In this document: one piece after another, positions 12,842 to 26,007 of the stretch
How positions within the stretch are numbered: the stretch's first letter is position 1
Layout: the number at the start of each line of letters is the position of its first letter
Source of the DNA: Petrolisthes cinctipes
Lineage: Eukaryota; Arthropoda; Malacostraca; Decapoda; Porcellanidae
NCBI GenBank assembly: GCA_033782935.1
Contig: JAWQEG010000717.1
Coordinates: 496,001-560,000, forward strand
DNA length: 64,000 bases
Direction of reading: 5' to 3'
Program-made: the position numbers and the translations under genes
Notes under the pieces: generated by a model
Database searches by the model: none
What the model was told of the DNA's origin: nothing
The model's input: only the letters and a program-made list of their open reading frames with translations

Positions 12842-13235
12842 GAAAATCGATCTTTTAGGTGCCCAAAAGTCGATATGTGCATGCATCTTCAGTAACCGTT
12901 TATATCTCAAATTCTGGCACTAAACACCCGAAAATTCGATATTTTGGGGTCCCAGAAGCGATCTGTACATGCCTACTCAGTGCTAGAATGTTTTCAAAAT
13001 ATAGGCTCAAAACATGCTCAAAATCGATATTTTAGGTGCCCAAAAGTTGATATGTGCATGCACCTTCTGTACTCGTTTATATCTCAAATTCAAGCTCAAA
13101 ACATCCGAAAATTCGATATTTTGGGGTCCCAGAAGCGATCTGTACATACCTACTCAGTGCAAGAAAATTTTCAAAATATAGGCTAAAAACATGCTAAAAA
13201 TCGATATTTTAGGTGCGTAAAGGCGATATCTCAAA

Positions 13236-16200
13236 TTCAGTCCCAAAACACCCAAAAAATCGATATTTAGTGGTCCCAGAAGGGATCTGTACATGCCTAC
13301 TCCGTATTAGAGTATTTTCAAAATACAGACCAAAAACATACTGAAAATCGATCTTTTAGGTGCCCAAAAGTCGATATGTGCATGCATCTTCTGTACCCGT
13401 TTATCTCTCAAATTCTGTCCCCAAACACCCGAAATTTCGATATTTTGGGGTCCCAGAAGCGATCTGTACATGCCTACTCCGTGTTAGAGTATCTTCAAAA
13501 TTCAGGCCCAAAACATGCTGAAAATCGATATTTTTGGTGCTTAAAGTCAATATATGTATACATCTTCTATACTCGTTTATATCTCAAATTCAGGCTCAAA
13601 ACACCCGAAAATTCGATACTTTGGGGTCCCAGAAGCGATCTGTACATGCCTACTCAGTGCTAGAATGTTTTCAAAATATAGGCTCAAAACATGCTCAAAA
13701 TCGATATTTTAGGTGCCCATAAGTCGATATGTGCATGCATCTTCTGTATTCGTTTATATCTCAAATTCAGAATCAAAACACCCGAAAATTCGATATTTTG
13801 GGGTCCCAGAAGCGATCTGTACATGCCTACTCAGTGCTAGAATATTTTCAAAATATAGGCTCAAAACATGCTAAAAATCGATATTTTAGGTGCGAAAAGA
13901 CATCTCAAATTCAGGCCCAAAACACCCGAAAATTCGATATTTTGGGGTCCCAGAAGCGATCTGTACATGCCTACTCCGTGTTAGAGTATTTTCAAATTAC
14001 AGGCCCAAAGCATGCTCAAAATCGATGTTTTAGGTGCTCAAAAGTCGATATGTGCATGCATCTTCAGTACACGTTTATATCTCAAATTCAGGCTCCAAAC
14101 ACCCTAAAATTCGATATTTTGGTGTCCCAGAAGCGATCTGTACATGCCTACTCAGTGCTAGAATATTTTCAAAATATAGGCTCAAAACATGCTAAAAATC
14201 GATATTTTAGGTGCGAAAAGACATCTCAAATTCAGGCCCAAAACACCCGAAAATTCGATATTTTGGGGTCCCAGAAGCGATCTGTACATGCCTACTCCGT
14301 GTTAGAGTGTTTTCAAAATACAGGCCCAAAACATGCTGAAAATCGATATTTTAGATGCCTAAAGTCAATATGTGCATGTATCTTCTGTACTCGTTTATAT
14401 CTCAAATTCAGGCTCAAAACACCCTAAAATTCGATATTTTTGGGTCCCAGAAGCGATCTGTACATGCCTACTCCGTGTTAGAGTATTTTCAAAATACAGG
14501 CCCTAAAAATGCTGAAAATCGATATTTTAGATGCCCAAAGTCAATATGCGCATGTATCTTCTGTACTCGTTTATATCTTAAATTCAGGCTCAAAACACCC
14601 GAAAATTCAATATTTTGGGGTCCCAAAAGCAATCTGTACATGCCTACTCAGTGCTAGAATATTTTCAAAATATAGGCTAAAAACATGCTAAAAATCGATA
14701 TTTTAGGTCCGAAAAGACGATATCTCAAATTCAGGCTCAAAACACCCGAAAATTCGATATTTTGGGGTCCCAGAAGCGATTTGTACATACCTACTCAGTG
14801 CTAGAATATTTTCAAAATATAGGCTCAAAACATGCTAAAATCGATATTTTAGGTGCGTAAAGGCGATATCTCAAATTCAGACCCAAAACACCCGAAAATT
14901 CGATATTTTGGGGTCCCAGAAGCGATCTGTACAGGCCTACTCCGTGTTAGAGTATTTTCAAAATACAGGCCCAAAACATGCTGAAAATCGATATTTTAGA
15001 TGCCCAAAGTCAATATGTGCATGTATTTTCTTTACCCGTTTATATCTCAAATTCAAGCTCAAAACACCCGAAAATTCAATATTTTGGGGTCCCAGAAGCA
15101 ATCTGTACATGCCTACTCAATGCTAGAATATTTTCAAAATATAGGCTAAAAACATGCTAAAAATCGATATTTTAGGTGCCAAACAGTCGATATCTCAAAT
15201 TCAGTCCCAAAACACCCGAAAATTCGATATTTAGTGGTCCCAGAAGGGATCTGTACATGCCTACTCCGTGTTAGAATATTTTCAAAATACAATCCAAAAA
15301 CATAATGAAAATCGATCTTTTAGGTGCACAAAAGTCGATATGTGCATGCATCTTTTGTACCCGTTTATATCTCAAATTCTGGCTCCAAACACCCGAAATT
15401 TCGATATTTTTGGGTCCCAGAAGCGATCTGTACATGCCTACTCCGTGTTAGAGTATTTTCAAAATTCAGGCATAAAACATGCTGAAAATCGATATTTTTG
15501 GTGCTCAAAGTCAATATATGTATACATCTTCTATACTCGTTTATATCTCAAATTCAGGCTCAAAACACCCGAAAATTCGATACTTTGGGGTCCCAGAAGC
15601 GATCAGTACATGCCTACTCAGTGCTAGAATGTTTTCAAAATATAGGCTCAAAACATGCTAAAAATCGATATTTTAGGTGCGTAAAGGCGATATCTCAAAT
15701 TCAGGCCCAAAACACCCGAAAATTCGATATTTTGGGGTCCCAGAAGCGATCTGTACATGCTTACTCCGTGTTAGAGTATTTTCAAATTACATGCCCAAAA
15801 CATGCTCAAAATCGATGTTTTAGGTGCTCAAAAGTCGATATGTGCATGCATCTTCAGTACACGTTTATATCTCAAATTCAGGCTCAAAACACCGAAAATT
15901 CGATATTTTTGGGTCACAGAAGCGATCTGTACATGCCTACTCCGTGTTAGAGTATTTTCAAAATACAGGCCCAAAACATCCTGAAAATCGATATTTTAGA
16001 TGCCCAAAGTCAATATGTGCATGTATCTTCTGTACCCTCTATATCTTAAATTCAGGCTCAAAACAACCGAAAATTCAATATTTTGGGGTCCCAAAAGCAA
16101 TCTGTACATGCCTACTCAGTGCTAGAATATTTTCAAAATATATGCTAAAAAACGTGCTAAAAATCGATATTTTAGGTGCCAAAAAGTCGATATCTCAAAT

Positions 16201-18215
16201 TCAGTCCCAAAACACTCGAAACTTCGATATTTAGGGGTACCAGAAGCGATCTGTACATGCCTACTCCGTGTTAGAGTATTTTCAAAATACAGGCCAAAAA
16301 CATACTGAAAATCGATCTTTTAGGTGCCCAAAAGTCGATATGTGCATGCATCTTTTGTACCCGTTTATTTCTCAAATTAAGGCTCAAAACACCCGAATTT
16401 CGATATTTTGGGGTCCCAGAAGCGATCTGTACATGCCTACTCCGTGTTAGAGTATTTTCAAAATGCATGCCCAAAACATGCTGAAAATCGATATTTTAGA
16501 TGCCCAAAGTCAATATGTGCATATATCTTCTGTACCCGTTTATATCTCAAATTCAGGCTCAAAACACCCGATAATTCAATATTTTGGGGTCCCAGAAGCA
16601 ATCTGTACATGCCTACTCAGTGCTAGAATATTTTCAAAATATCGGCTAAAAACATGCTAAAAATCGATATTTTAGGTGCCAAAAAGTCGATATCTCAAAT
16701 TAAGGCCCAAAACACCCGAAAATTCGATATTTAGGGGTCCCAGAAGCGATCTGTACATGCCTACTCCGTGTTAGAGTATTTTCAAAATACAGGCCAAAAA
16801 CATACTGAAAATCGATCTTTTAGGTGCCCAAAATTCGATATGTGCATGCATCTTCAGTAACCGTTTATATCTCAAATTCTGGCACTAAACACCCGAAAAT
16901 TCGATATTTTGGGGTCCCAGAAGCGATCTGTACATACCTACTCAGTGCTAGAATATTTTCAAAATATAGGCTAAAAACATGCTAAAAATCGATATTTTAG
17001 GTGCGTAAAGGCGATATCTCAAATTCAGGCCCAAAACACCAAAAATTCGATATTTTGGGGTCCCAGAAGTAATCTGTACAGGCCTACTCCGTATTAGAGT
17101 ATTTTCAAAATACAGGCCCAAAACATGCTGAAAATCGATATTTTAGATGCCCAAAGTCAATATGTGCATGTATCTTCTGTACCCGTTTATATCTCAAATT
17201 CAAGCTCAAAACACCCGAAAATTCAATATTTTGGGGTCCCAGAAGCAATCTGTACATGCCTACTCAATGCTAGAATATTTTCAGAATATAGGCTAAAAAC
17301 ATGCTAAAAATCGATATTTTATGTGCCAAACAGTCGATATCTCAAATTCAGTCCCAAAACACCCGAAAATTCGATATTTAGTGGTCCCAGAAGGGATCTG
17401 TACATGCCTACTCCGTGTTAGAGTATTTTCAAAATACAGACCAAAAACATACTGAAAATCGATCTTTTAGGTGCCCAAAAGTCGATATGTGCATGCATCT
17501 TCTGTACCCGTTTATATCTCAAATTCTGTCCCCAAACACCCGAAATTTCGATATTTTAGGGTCCCAGAAGCGATCTGTACATGCCTACTCCGTGTTAGAG
17601 TATTTTCAAAATTCAGGCCCAAAACATGCTGAAAATCGATATTTTTGGTGCTTAAAGTCAATATATGTATACATCTTCTATACTCGTTTATATATCAAAT
17701 TCAGGCTCAAAACAACCGAAAATTCGATACTTTGGGGTCCAAGAAGCGATCTGTACATGCCTACTCAGTGCTAGAATGTTTTCAAAATATAGGCTCAAAA
17801 CATGCTCAAAATCGATATTTTAGGTGCCCATAAGTCGATATGTGCATGCATCTTCTGTATTCGTTTATATCTCAAATTCAGAATCAAAACACCCGAAAAT
17901 TCGATATTTTGGGGTCCCAGAAGCGATCTGTACATGCCTACTCAGTGCTAGAATATTTTCAAAATATAGGCTCAAAACATGCTAAAAATCGATATTTTAG
18001 GTGCGAAAAGACGATATCTCAAATTCAGGCCCAAAACACCCGAAAATTCGATATTTTGGGGTCCCAGAAGCGATCTGTACATGCCTACTCCGTGTTAGAG
18101 TATTTTCAAATTACAGGCCCATAGCATGCTCAAAATCGATGTTTTTGGTGCCCAAAAGTCGATATGTGCATGCATCTTCAGTACACGTTTATATCTCAAA
18201 TTCAGGCTCAAAATA
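13236..18215 (+). repeat. Duplicated block, 13,236-14,100 and 17,347-18,215 (offset about 4,111)
   Basis: Both copies contain ATATTTAGTGGTCC with AGAAGGGATCTG, then ACAGACCAAAAACATACTG, CTGTCCCCAAACACC, the unusual ATATATGTATACATCTTC, CGATACTTTGGGG and GTGCCCATAAGTCG, in the same order. The left copy has lost about four bases at 13,898 (GAAAAGACATCTC), shifting the offset to 4,114 beyond it. A partial third copy lies at about 15,200-15,650. The block is about 0.87 kb, five or six monomers. Confidence 0.82.
13842..13856. other. Half-B dyad, A-T form
   Basis: ATATTTT, C, AAAATAT: the same dyad with both outer bases changed, so symmetry is kept. It belongs to monomers with CAGTGCTAGAATATTTTC. 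A third form, ATGTTTTCAAAATAT, has one G-T mismatch in the arm and marks a separate monomer class (CAGTGCTAGAATG). Confidence 0.8.
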
Positions 18216-20527
18216 CCCGAAAATTCGATATTATTGGGTCCCAGAAGCGATCTGTACATGCCTACTCCGTGTTAGAGTGTTTTCAAAATACAGGCCCAAA
18301 ACATGCTGAAAATCGATCTTTTAGGTGCCTAAAAGTCGATATGTGCCTGCATCTTCAGTACTCGTTTATATCTCAAATTCAGGCTCAAAACCCCCGAAAA
18401 TTCGATATTTTTGGGTCCCAGAAGCGATCTGTACATGCCTACTCAGTGTTAGAATATTTTCAAAATATCGGCTAAAAACATGCTAAAAATCGATATTTTA
18501 GGTGCCAAAAAGTCGATATCTCAAATTAGGGCCCAAAACACCCGAAAATTCGATATTTAGGGGTCCCAGAAGCGATCTGTACATAACTACTCCGTGTTAG
18601 AGTATTTTCATAATACAGACCAAAAACATACTGAAAATCGATCTTTTAGGTGCCCAAAAGTTGATATGTGCATGCATCTTCTGTAGCCGTTTATATCTCA
18701 AATTCTGGCCCTAAACACCCGAAAACTCGATATTTTTGGGTCCCAGAAGCGATCTGTACATGCCTACTCAGTGCTAGAATTTTTTCAAAATATAGGCTCA
18801 AAACATGCTGAAAATCGATATTTTAGGTGCCAAAAAGTCGATATGTGAATGCATCTTCAGTACCCGTTTATATCTCAAATTCAGGCTGAAAACACCCGAA
18901 AATTCGATATTTTGGGGTCCCAGAAGCGATCTGTACATGCCTACTCCGTGTTAGAGTATTTTCAAAATACATGCCCAAAACATGCTGAAAATCGATATTT
19001 TAGATACCCAATGTCAATATGTGCATGTATCTTCTGTACCCGTTTATATCTCAAATTCAGGCTCAAAACACCCGAAAATTCAATATTTTGGGGTCCCAGA
19101 AGCAATCTGTACATGCCTACTCAGTGTTAGAATATTTTCAAAATATAGGCTAAAAACATGCTAAAAATCGATATTTTAGGTGCCAAAAAGTCGATATCTC
19201 AAATTAGGGCCCAAAACACCCGAAAATTCGATATTTAGGGGTCCCAGAAGCGATCTGTACATAACTACTCCGTGTTAGAGTATTTTCAAAATACAGACCA
19301 AAAACATACTGAAAATCGATCTTTTAGGTGCCCAAAAGTTGATATGTGCATGCATCTTCTGTAGCCGTTTATATCTCAAATTCTGGCCCTAAACACCCGA
19401 AAACTCGATATTTTGGGGTCCCAGAAGCGATCTGTACATGCCTACTCAGTGCTAGAATTTTTTCAAAATATAGGCTCAAAACATGCTCAAAATCGATATT
19501 TTAGATGCCCAAAGTCAATATGTGCATGTATCTTCTGTACCCGTTTATATCTCAAATTCTGGCCCTAAACACCCGAAAATTCGATATTTTTGGGTCCCAG
19601 AAGCGATCTGTACATGCCTACTAAGTGCAAGAATGTTTTCAAAATATAGGCTTAAAACATGCTCAAAATCGATATTTTAGGTGCCCAAAAGTCGAAATGT
19701 GCATGCATTTTCTGTACCCGTTTATATCTCAAATTCTGGCCCTAAACACCGGAAAATTCAATATTTTGGGGTCCCAGAAGCAATCTGTACATGCCTACTC
19801 AGTGCTAGAATATTTTCAAAATATAGGTTAAAAACATGCTAAAAATCGATATTTTAGGTGCCAAAAAGTCGATATCTCAAATTAAGGCCCAAAACACCCG
19901 AAAATTCGATATTTAGGGGTCCTAGAAGCGATCTGTACATGCCTACTCCGTGTTAGAGTATTTTCAAAATACAGGCCAAAAACATGCTGAAAATCGATAT
20001 TTTAGATGCCCAAAGTCAATATGTGCATGTATCTTCTGTACCCGTTTATATCTCAAATTCAGGCTCAAAACACCCAAAAATTCAATATTTTGGGGTCACA
20101 GAAGCAATCTGTACATTCCTACTCAGTGCTAGAATATTTTAAAAATATAGGATAAAAACATGCTAAAAATCGATATTTTAGGTGCGAAAAAGTCGATATC
20201 TCAAATTCAGGCCCAAAAAACCCGTAAATTCGATATTATGGGGTCCCAAAAGCGATCTTTACATGCCTACTCCGTGTTAGAGTATTTTCAAAATACAGGC
20301 CAAAAACATACTGAAAATCGAGATTTTAGGTTCCCAAAAGTCGATATGTGCATGCATCTTCTGTACCCGTTTATATCTCAAATTCTGGCCCTAAACACCA
20401 GAAAATTCGATATTTTTGGGTCCCAGAAGCGATCTGTACATGCCTACTCCGTGTTAGAGTATTTTCAAAATTCAGGCCCAAAACATGCTGAAAATCGATA
20501 TTTTTGGTGCCCAAAGTCAATATGTGT
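14100..20527 (+). repeat. Irregular HOR stretch with dimers, trimers and tetramers
   Basis: Short-monomer spacing varies from about 146 to 680 bp. Two short monomers lie back to back at about 14,690-14,980 (junctions near 14,718 and 14,864). A 678-bp-offset duplication joins 18,470-18,810 with 19,148-19,490; both have CTGTACATAACTACTCCG and CTGTAGCCGTTTATATC. A second four-base loss (GAAAAGACATCTC) at about 14,212 duplicates the one at 13,898. No gene is present. Confidence 0.8.
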
Positions 20528-21539
20528 ATGCATCTTCTATACTCGTTTATATCTCAAATTCAGGCTCAAAACACCCGAAAATTCGATATTTTGGGGTCCC
20601 AGAAGCGATCTGTACATGCCTACTCAGTGCTACAATGTTTTCAAAATATAGGCTCAAAACATGCTCAAAATCGATATTTTAAGTGCCCAAAAGTCGATAT
20701 GTGCATGCATCTTCTGTACCCGTTTATATCTCAAATTCAGTCTCAAAACACCCGGAAATTCGATATTTTGGGGTCCCAGAAGCGATCTGTACATGCCTAC
20801 TCAGTGCTAGAATATTTTCAAAATATAGGCTCAAAACATGCTAAAAATAGATATTTTAGGTGCGTAAAGGCGATATCTCAAATTCAGGCCCAAAACACCC
20901 GAAAATTCGATATTATGGGGTCCCAGAAGCGATCTGTACATGGCTACTCCGTGTTAGAGTATTTACAAAATACAAGCCCAAAACATGCTTAAAATCGATG
21001 ATTTAGGTGCCCAAAAGTCGATATATGCATGCATCTTCTATACTCGTTTATATCTCAAATTCAGGCTCAAAACACCCGAAAATTCGATATTTTGGGGTCC
21101 CAGAAGCGATCTGTACATGCCTACTCAGTGCTACAATGTTTTCAAAATATAGGCTCAAAACATGCTCAAAATCGATATTTTAAGTGCCCAAAAGTCGATA
21201 TGTGCATGCATCTTCTGTACCCGTTTATATCTCAAATTCAGTCTCAAAACACCCGGAAATTCGATATTTTGGGGTCCCAGAAGCGATCTGTACATGCCTA
21301 CTCAGTGCTAGAATATTTTCAAAATATAGGCTCAAAACATGCTAAAAATAGATATTTTAGGTGCGTAAAGGCGATATCTCAAATTCAGGCCCAAAACACC
21401 CGAAAATTCGATATTATGGGGTCCCAGAAGCGATCTGTACATGGCTACTCCGTGTTAGAGTATTTACAAAATACAGGCCCAAAACATGCTTAAAATCGAT
21501 GATTTAGGTGCCCAAAAGTCGATATATGCATGCATCTTC
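20528..21539 (+). repeat. Almost perfect 501-bp tandem duplication of one HOR unit
   Basis: 20,528-21,028 and 21,029-21,529 differ, as far as I can see by eye, at one position only (A20975 versus G21476). The breakpoint falls in the ten bases ATGCATCTTC, present at 20,528, 21,029 and 21,530. The unit holds one S1 short monomer (147 bp) and two 177-bp monomers, 501 bp in all. This is the clearest single example of the HOR unit and of how the array grows. Confidence 0.93.
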
Positions 21540-24500
21540 AGTACCTGTTTATATCTCAAATTCAGGCTAAAAAAACTCGAAAATTCGATATTTTGGGGTC
21601 CCAGAAGTGATCTGTACATGCCTACTCTGTGTTAGAGTATTTTCAAAATACAGGCCAAAAACATACTGAAAATCGAGATTTTAGGTTCCCAAAAGTCGAT
21701 ATGTGCATGCATCTTCTGTACCAGTTTATATCTCAAATTCTGGCCCTAAACACTCGAAAATTCGATATTTTGGGGTCCCAGAAGCGATCTGTACATGCCT
21801 ACTCAGTGATAGAATGTTTTCAAAATATAGGCTCAAAACATGCTCAAAATCGATATTTTAGGTGCCCAAAAGTCGATATGTGCATGCATATTCTGTACTC
21901 GATTATATCTCAAATTCAGGCTCAAAACACTCGAAAATTCGATATTTTGGGGTCCCAGAAGCGATCTGTACATGCCTACTCCGTGTTAGAGTATTTTCAA
22001 AATACAAGCCCAAAACATCCTGAAAATCGATATTTTAGATGCCCAAAGTCAATATGTGCATGTATCTTCTGTACCCGTTTATATCTCAAATTCAGGCTCA
22101 AAACACCCAAAAATTCAATATTTTGGGGTCCCAGAAGCAATCTGTACATGCCTACGCAGTGCTAGAATATTTTCAAAATATTGGCTAAAAACATGCTAAA
22201 AATCGATCTTTTAGGTGCCAAAAAGTCGATATCTCAAATTCAGTCCCAAAACACCCGAAAATTCGATATTTAGGGGTCCCAGAAACGATCTGTACATGCC
22301 TAATACGTGTTAGAGTATTTTCAAAATACAGGCCAAAAACATACCGAAAATCGATCTTTTAGGTGCCCAAAAGTCGATATGTGCTTGCATCTTCTGTACC
22401 CGTTTATATCTCAAATTCTGGCCCTAAACACCCGAAAATTCGATATTTTTGGGTCCCAGAAGCGATCTGTACATGCCTAAACAGTGCTAGAAAATTTTCA
22501 AAATATAGGCTCAAAACATGCTCAAAATCGATATTTTAGGTGCCCAAAAGTCGATATGTGCATGCATCTCCTTTAACCGTTTATATCTCAAATTCTGGCC
22601 CTAAACACCCGAAAATTCAATATTTTGGGGTCCCAGTAGCAATCTGTACATGCCTACTCAGTGCCAGAATATTTTCAAAATAAAGGCTAAAAACATGCTA
22701 AAAATCGATATTTTAGGTGCCAAAAAGTCGATATCTCAAATTAAGGCCCAAAACACCCGAAAATTCGATATTTAGGGGTCCCAGAAGCGATCTGTACATG
22801 CCTACTCCGTGTTAGAGTATTTTCAATATACAGGCCCAAAACATGCTAAAAATCGATGTTTTAGGTGCCCAAAAGTCGATATATGCATGCATCTTCAGTA
22901 CACGTTTATATCTCAAATTCAGGCTCAAAACACCCGAAAATTCGATATTTTGGGGTCCGAGAAGCGATCTGTACATGCCTACTCCGTTTTAGTGTATTTT
23001 CAAAATACAGGCCCAAAACATGCTGAAAATCGATATTTTAGATGCCCAAAGTCAATATGTGCATGTATCTTCTGTACCCGTTTATATCTTAAATTCAGGC
23101 TCAAAACACCCGAAAATTCAATATTTTGGGGTCCCAAAAGCAATCTGTACATGCCTACTCAGTGCTAGAATATTTTCAAAATATAGGCTAAAAACATGCT
23201 AAAAATCGATATTTTAGGTGCAAAAAAGTCGATATCCCAAATTCAGTCCCAAAACACCCGAAACTTCGATATTTAGTGGTCCCAGAAGCGATCTGTACAT
23301 GCCTACTCCGTGTTAGAGTATTTTCAAAATACAGGCCAAAAACATACTGAAAATCGAGATTTTAGGTGCCCAAAAGTCGATATGTGCATGCATCTTCTGT
23401 ACCCGTTTATATCTCAAATTCTGGCCCTAAACACCCGAAAATTCGATATTTTGGGGTCCCAGAAGCGATCTGTACATGCCTACTCAGTGCTAGAATGTTT
23501 TCAAAATATAGGCTCAAAACATGCTCAAAATCGATATTTTAGGTGCCCAAAATTCGATATGTGCATGCATCTCCTGTACCCGTTTATATCTCAAATTCTG
23601 TCTCAAAACACCCGAAAATTCGATATTTTGGGGTACCAGAAGCGATCTGTACATGCCTACTCAGTGCTAGAATATTTTCAAAATATTGGCTCAAAACATG
23701 CTAAAAATCGATATTTTAGGTGCGTAAAGGCGATATCTCAAATTCAGGCCCAAAACACCCGAAAATTCGATATTATGGGGTCCCAGTTGCGATCTGTACA
23801 TGCCTACTCCGTGTTAGAGTATTTACAAAATACAGGCCCAAAACATGCTCAAAATCGATGATTTAGGTGCCCAAAAGTCGATATATGCATGCATCTTCAG
23901 TACCCGTTTATATCTCAAATTCAGGCTAAAAAAACTCGAAAATTCGATATTTTGGGGTCCCAGAAGTGATCTGTACATGCCTACTCCGTGTTAGAGTATT
24001 TTCAAAATACAGGCACAAAACATGCTGAAAATCGATATTTTAGATGCCCAAAGTCATGTATCTTCTGTACCCGTTTATATCTGAAATTCAGTCCCAAAAC
24101 ACCCGAAACTTTGATATTTAGGGGTCCCAGAAGCGATCTGTACATGCCTACTCCGTGTTAGAGTATTTTCAAAATACAGGCCAAAAACATACTGAAATCG
24201 ATCTTTTAGGTGCCCAAAAGTCGATATGTGCATGCATCTTCTGTACCCGTTTATATCTCAAATTCTGGCCCTAAACACCCGAAAATTCGATATTTTAGGG
24301 TCCCAGAAGCGATCTGTACATGCCTACTCCGTGTTAGAGTATTTTCAAAATTCAGGCCCAAAACATGCTGAAAATCGATATTTTTGGTGCCCAAAGTCAA
24401 TATGTGTATGCATCATCAGTACCCGTTTATATCTCAAATTCAGGCTCAAAACACTCGAAAATTCGATATTTTGGGGTCCCAGAAGCGATCTGTACATGCC

Positions 24501-26007
24501 TACTCCGTGTTAGAGTATTTTCAAAATACATGCCCAAAACATCCTGAAAATCGATATTTTAGATGCCCAAAGTCAATATGTCCATGTATCTTCTGTACCC
24601 GTTTATATCTCAAATTCAGGCTCAAAACACCCAAAAATTCAATATTTTGGGGACCCAGAAGCAATCTGTACATGCCTACTCAGTGCTAGAATATTTTCAA
24701 AATATAGGCTAAAAACATGCTAAAAATCGATCTTTTAGGTGTTAAAAAGTCGATATCTCAAATTCAGTCCCAAAACACCCGAAAATTCGATATTTAGGGG
24801 TCCCAGAAACGATCTGTACATGCCTAATACGTGTTAGAGTATTTTCAAAATACAGGCCAAAAACATACCGAAAATCGATCTTTTAGGTGCCCAAAAGTCG
24901 ATATGTGCTTGCATCTTCTGTACCCGTTTATATCTCAATTTCTGGCCCTAAACACCCGAAAATTCGATATTTTTGGGTCCCAGAAGCGATCTGTACATGC
25001 CTAATCAGTGCTAGAATGTTTTCAAAATATAGGCTCAAAACATGCTCAAAATCGATATTTTAGGTGCCCAAAAGTCGATATGTGCATGCATCTTCTTTAC
25101 CCGTTTATATCTCAAATTCTGGCCCTAAACACCCGAAAATTCAATATTTTGGGGTCCCAGTAGCAATCTGTACATGCCTACTCAGTGCCAGAATATTTTC
25201 AAAATAAAGGCTAAAAACATGCTAAAAATCGATATTTTAGGTGCCAAAAAGTCGATATCTCAAATTAAGGCCCAAAACACCCGAAAATTCGATATTTAGG
25301 GGTCCCAGAAGCGATCTGTACATGCCTACTCCGTGTTAGAGTATTTTCAATATACAGGCCCAAAACATGCTAAAAATCGATGTTTTAGGTGCCCAAAAGT
25401 CGATATATGCATGCATCTTCAGTACACGTTTATATCTCAAATTCAGGCTCAAAACACCCGAAAATTCGATATTTTGGGGTCCCAGAAGCGATCTGTACAT
25501 GCCTACTCCGTTTTAGTGTATTTTCAAAATACAGGCCCAAAACATGCTGAAAATCGATATTTTAGATGCCCAAAGTCAATATGTGCATGTATCTTCTGTA
25601 CCCGTTTATATCTTAAATTCAGGCTCAAAACACCCGAAAATTCAATATTTTGGGGTCCCAAAAGCAATCTGTACATGCCTACTCAGTGCTAGAATATTTT
25701 CAAAATATAGGCTAAAAACATGCTAAAAATCGATATTTTAGGTGCAAAAAAGTCGATATCCCAAATTCAGTCCCAAAACACCCGAAACTTCGATATTTAG
25801 TGGTCCCAGAAGCGATCTGTACATGCCTACTCCGTGTTAGAGTATTTTCAAAATACAGGCCAAAAACATACTGAAAATCGAGATTTTAGGTGCCCAAAAG
25901 TCGATATGTGCATGCATCTTCTGTACCCGTTTATATCTCAAATTCTGGCCCTAAACACCCGAAAATTCGATATTTTGGGGTCCCAGAAGCGATCTGTACA
26001 TGCCTAC
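21540..26007 (+). repeat. Duplication with 2,524-bp offset (about 21,900-23,483 and 24,424-26,007)
   Basis: Matching rare markers in order: ACATCCTGAAAATCG, CCCAGAAACGATCTG with CTAATACGTG, ATACCGAAAATCG, GTGCTTGCATC, CAGTAGCAATCTG, TTTTCAATATACAGG and GATATCCCAAATTC. The copies part at 23,484/26,008 (CTCAGTGCTAG versus CTCCGTGTTAG). Between them, about 24,031-24,196, lies a recombinant full-length monomer lacking nine bases between CA direct repeats (AAAGTCATGTATC) whose right half is of short-monomer type (CAGTCCC, ATATTTAGGGG). Confidence 0.85.

Larger units (their letters stand above)
10054..13235 (+). repeat. Left edge of region II, alternating dimers and trimers
   Basis: Short monomers have their GATATCTC junction near 10,081, 10,581, 11,073, 11,398, 11,722, 12,222, 12,721 and 13,222. 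The spacings 325 and 324 between 11,073 and 11,722 are short + long dimers; the others are about 500-bp trimers. At 10,821-10,835 eight bases (ATGCCTAC) are missing from the end of a half-B core, leaving CTGTACTCCGTG. Confidence 0.82.
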
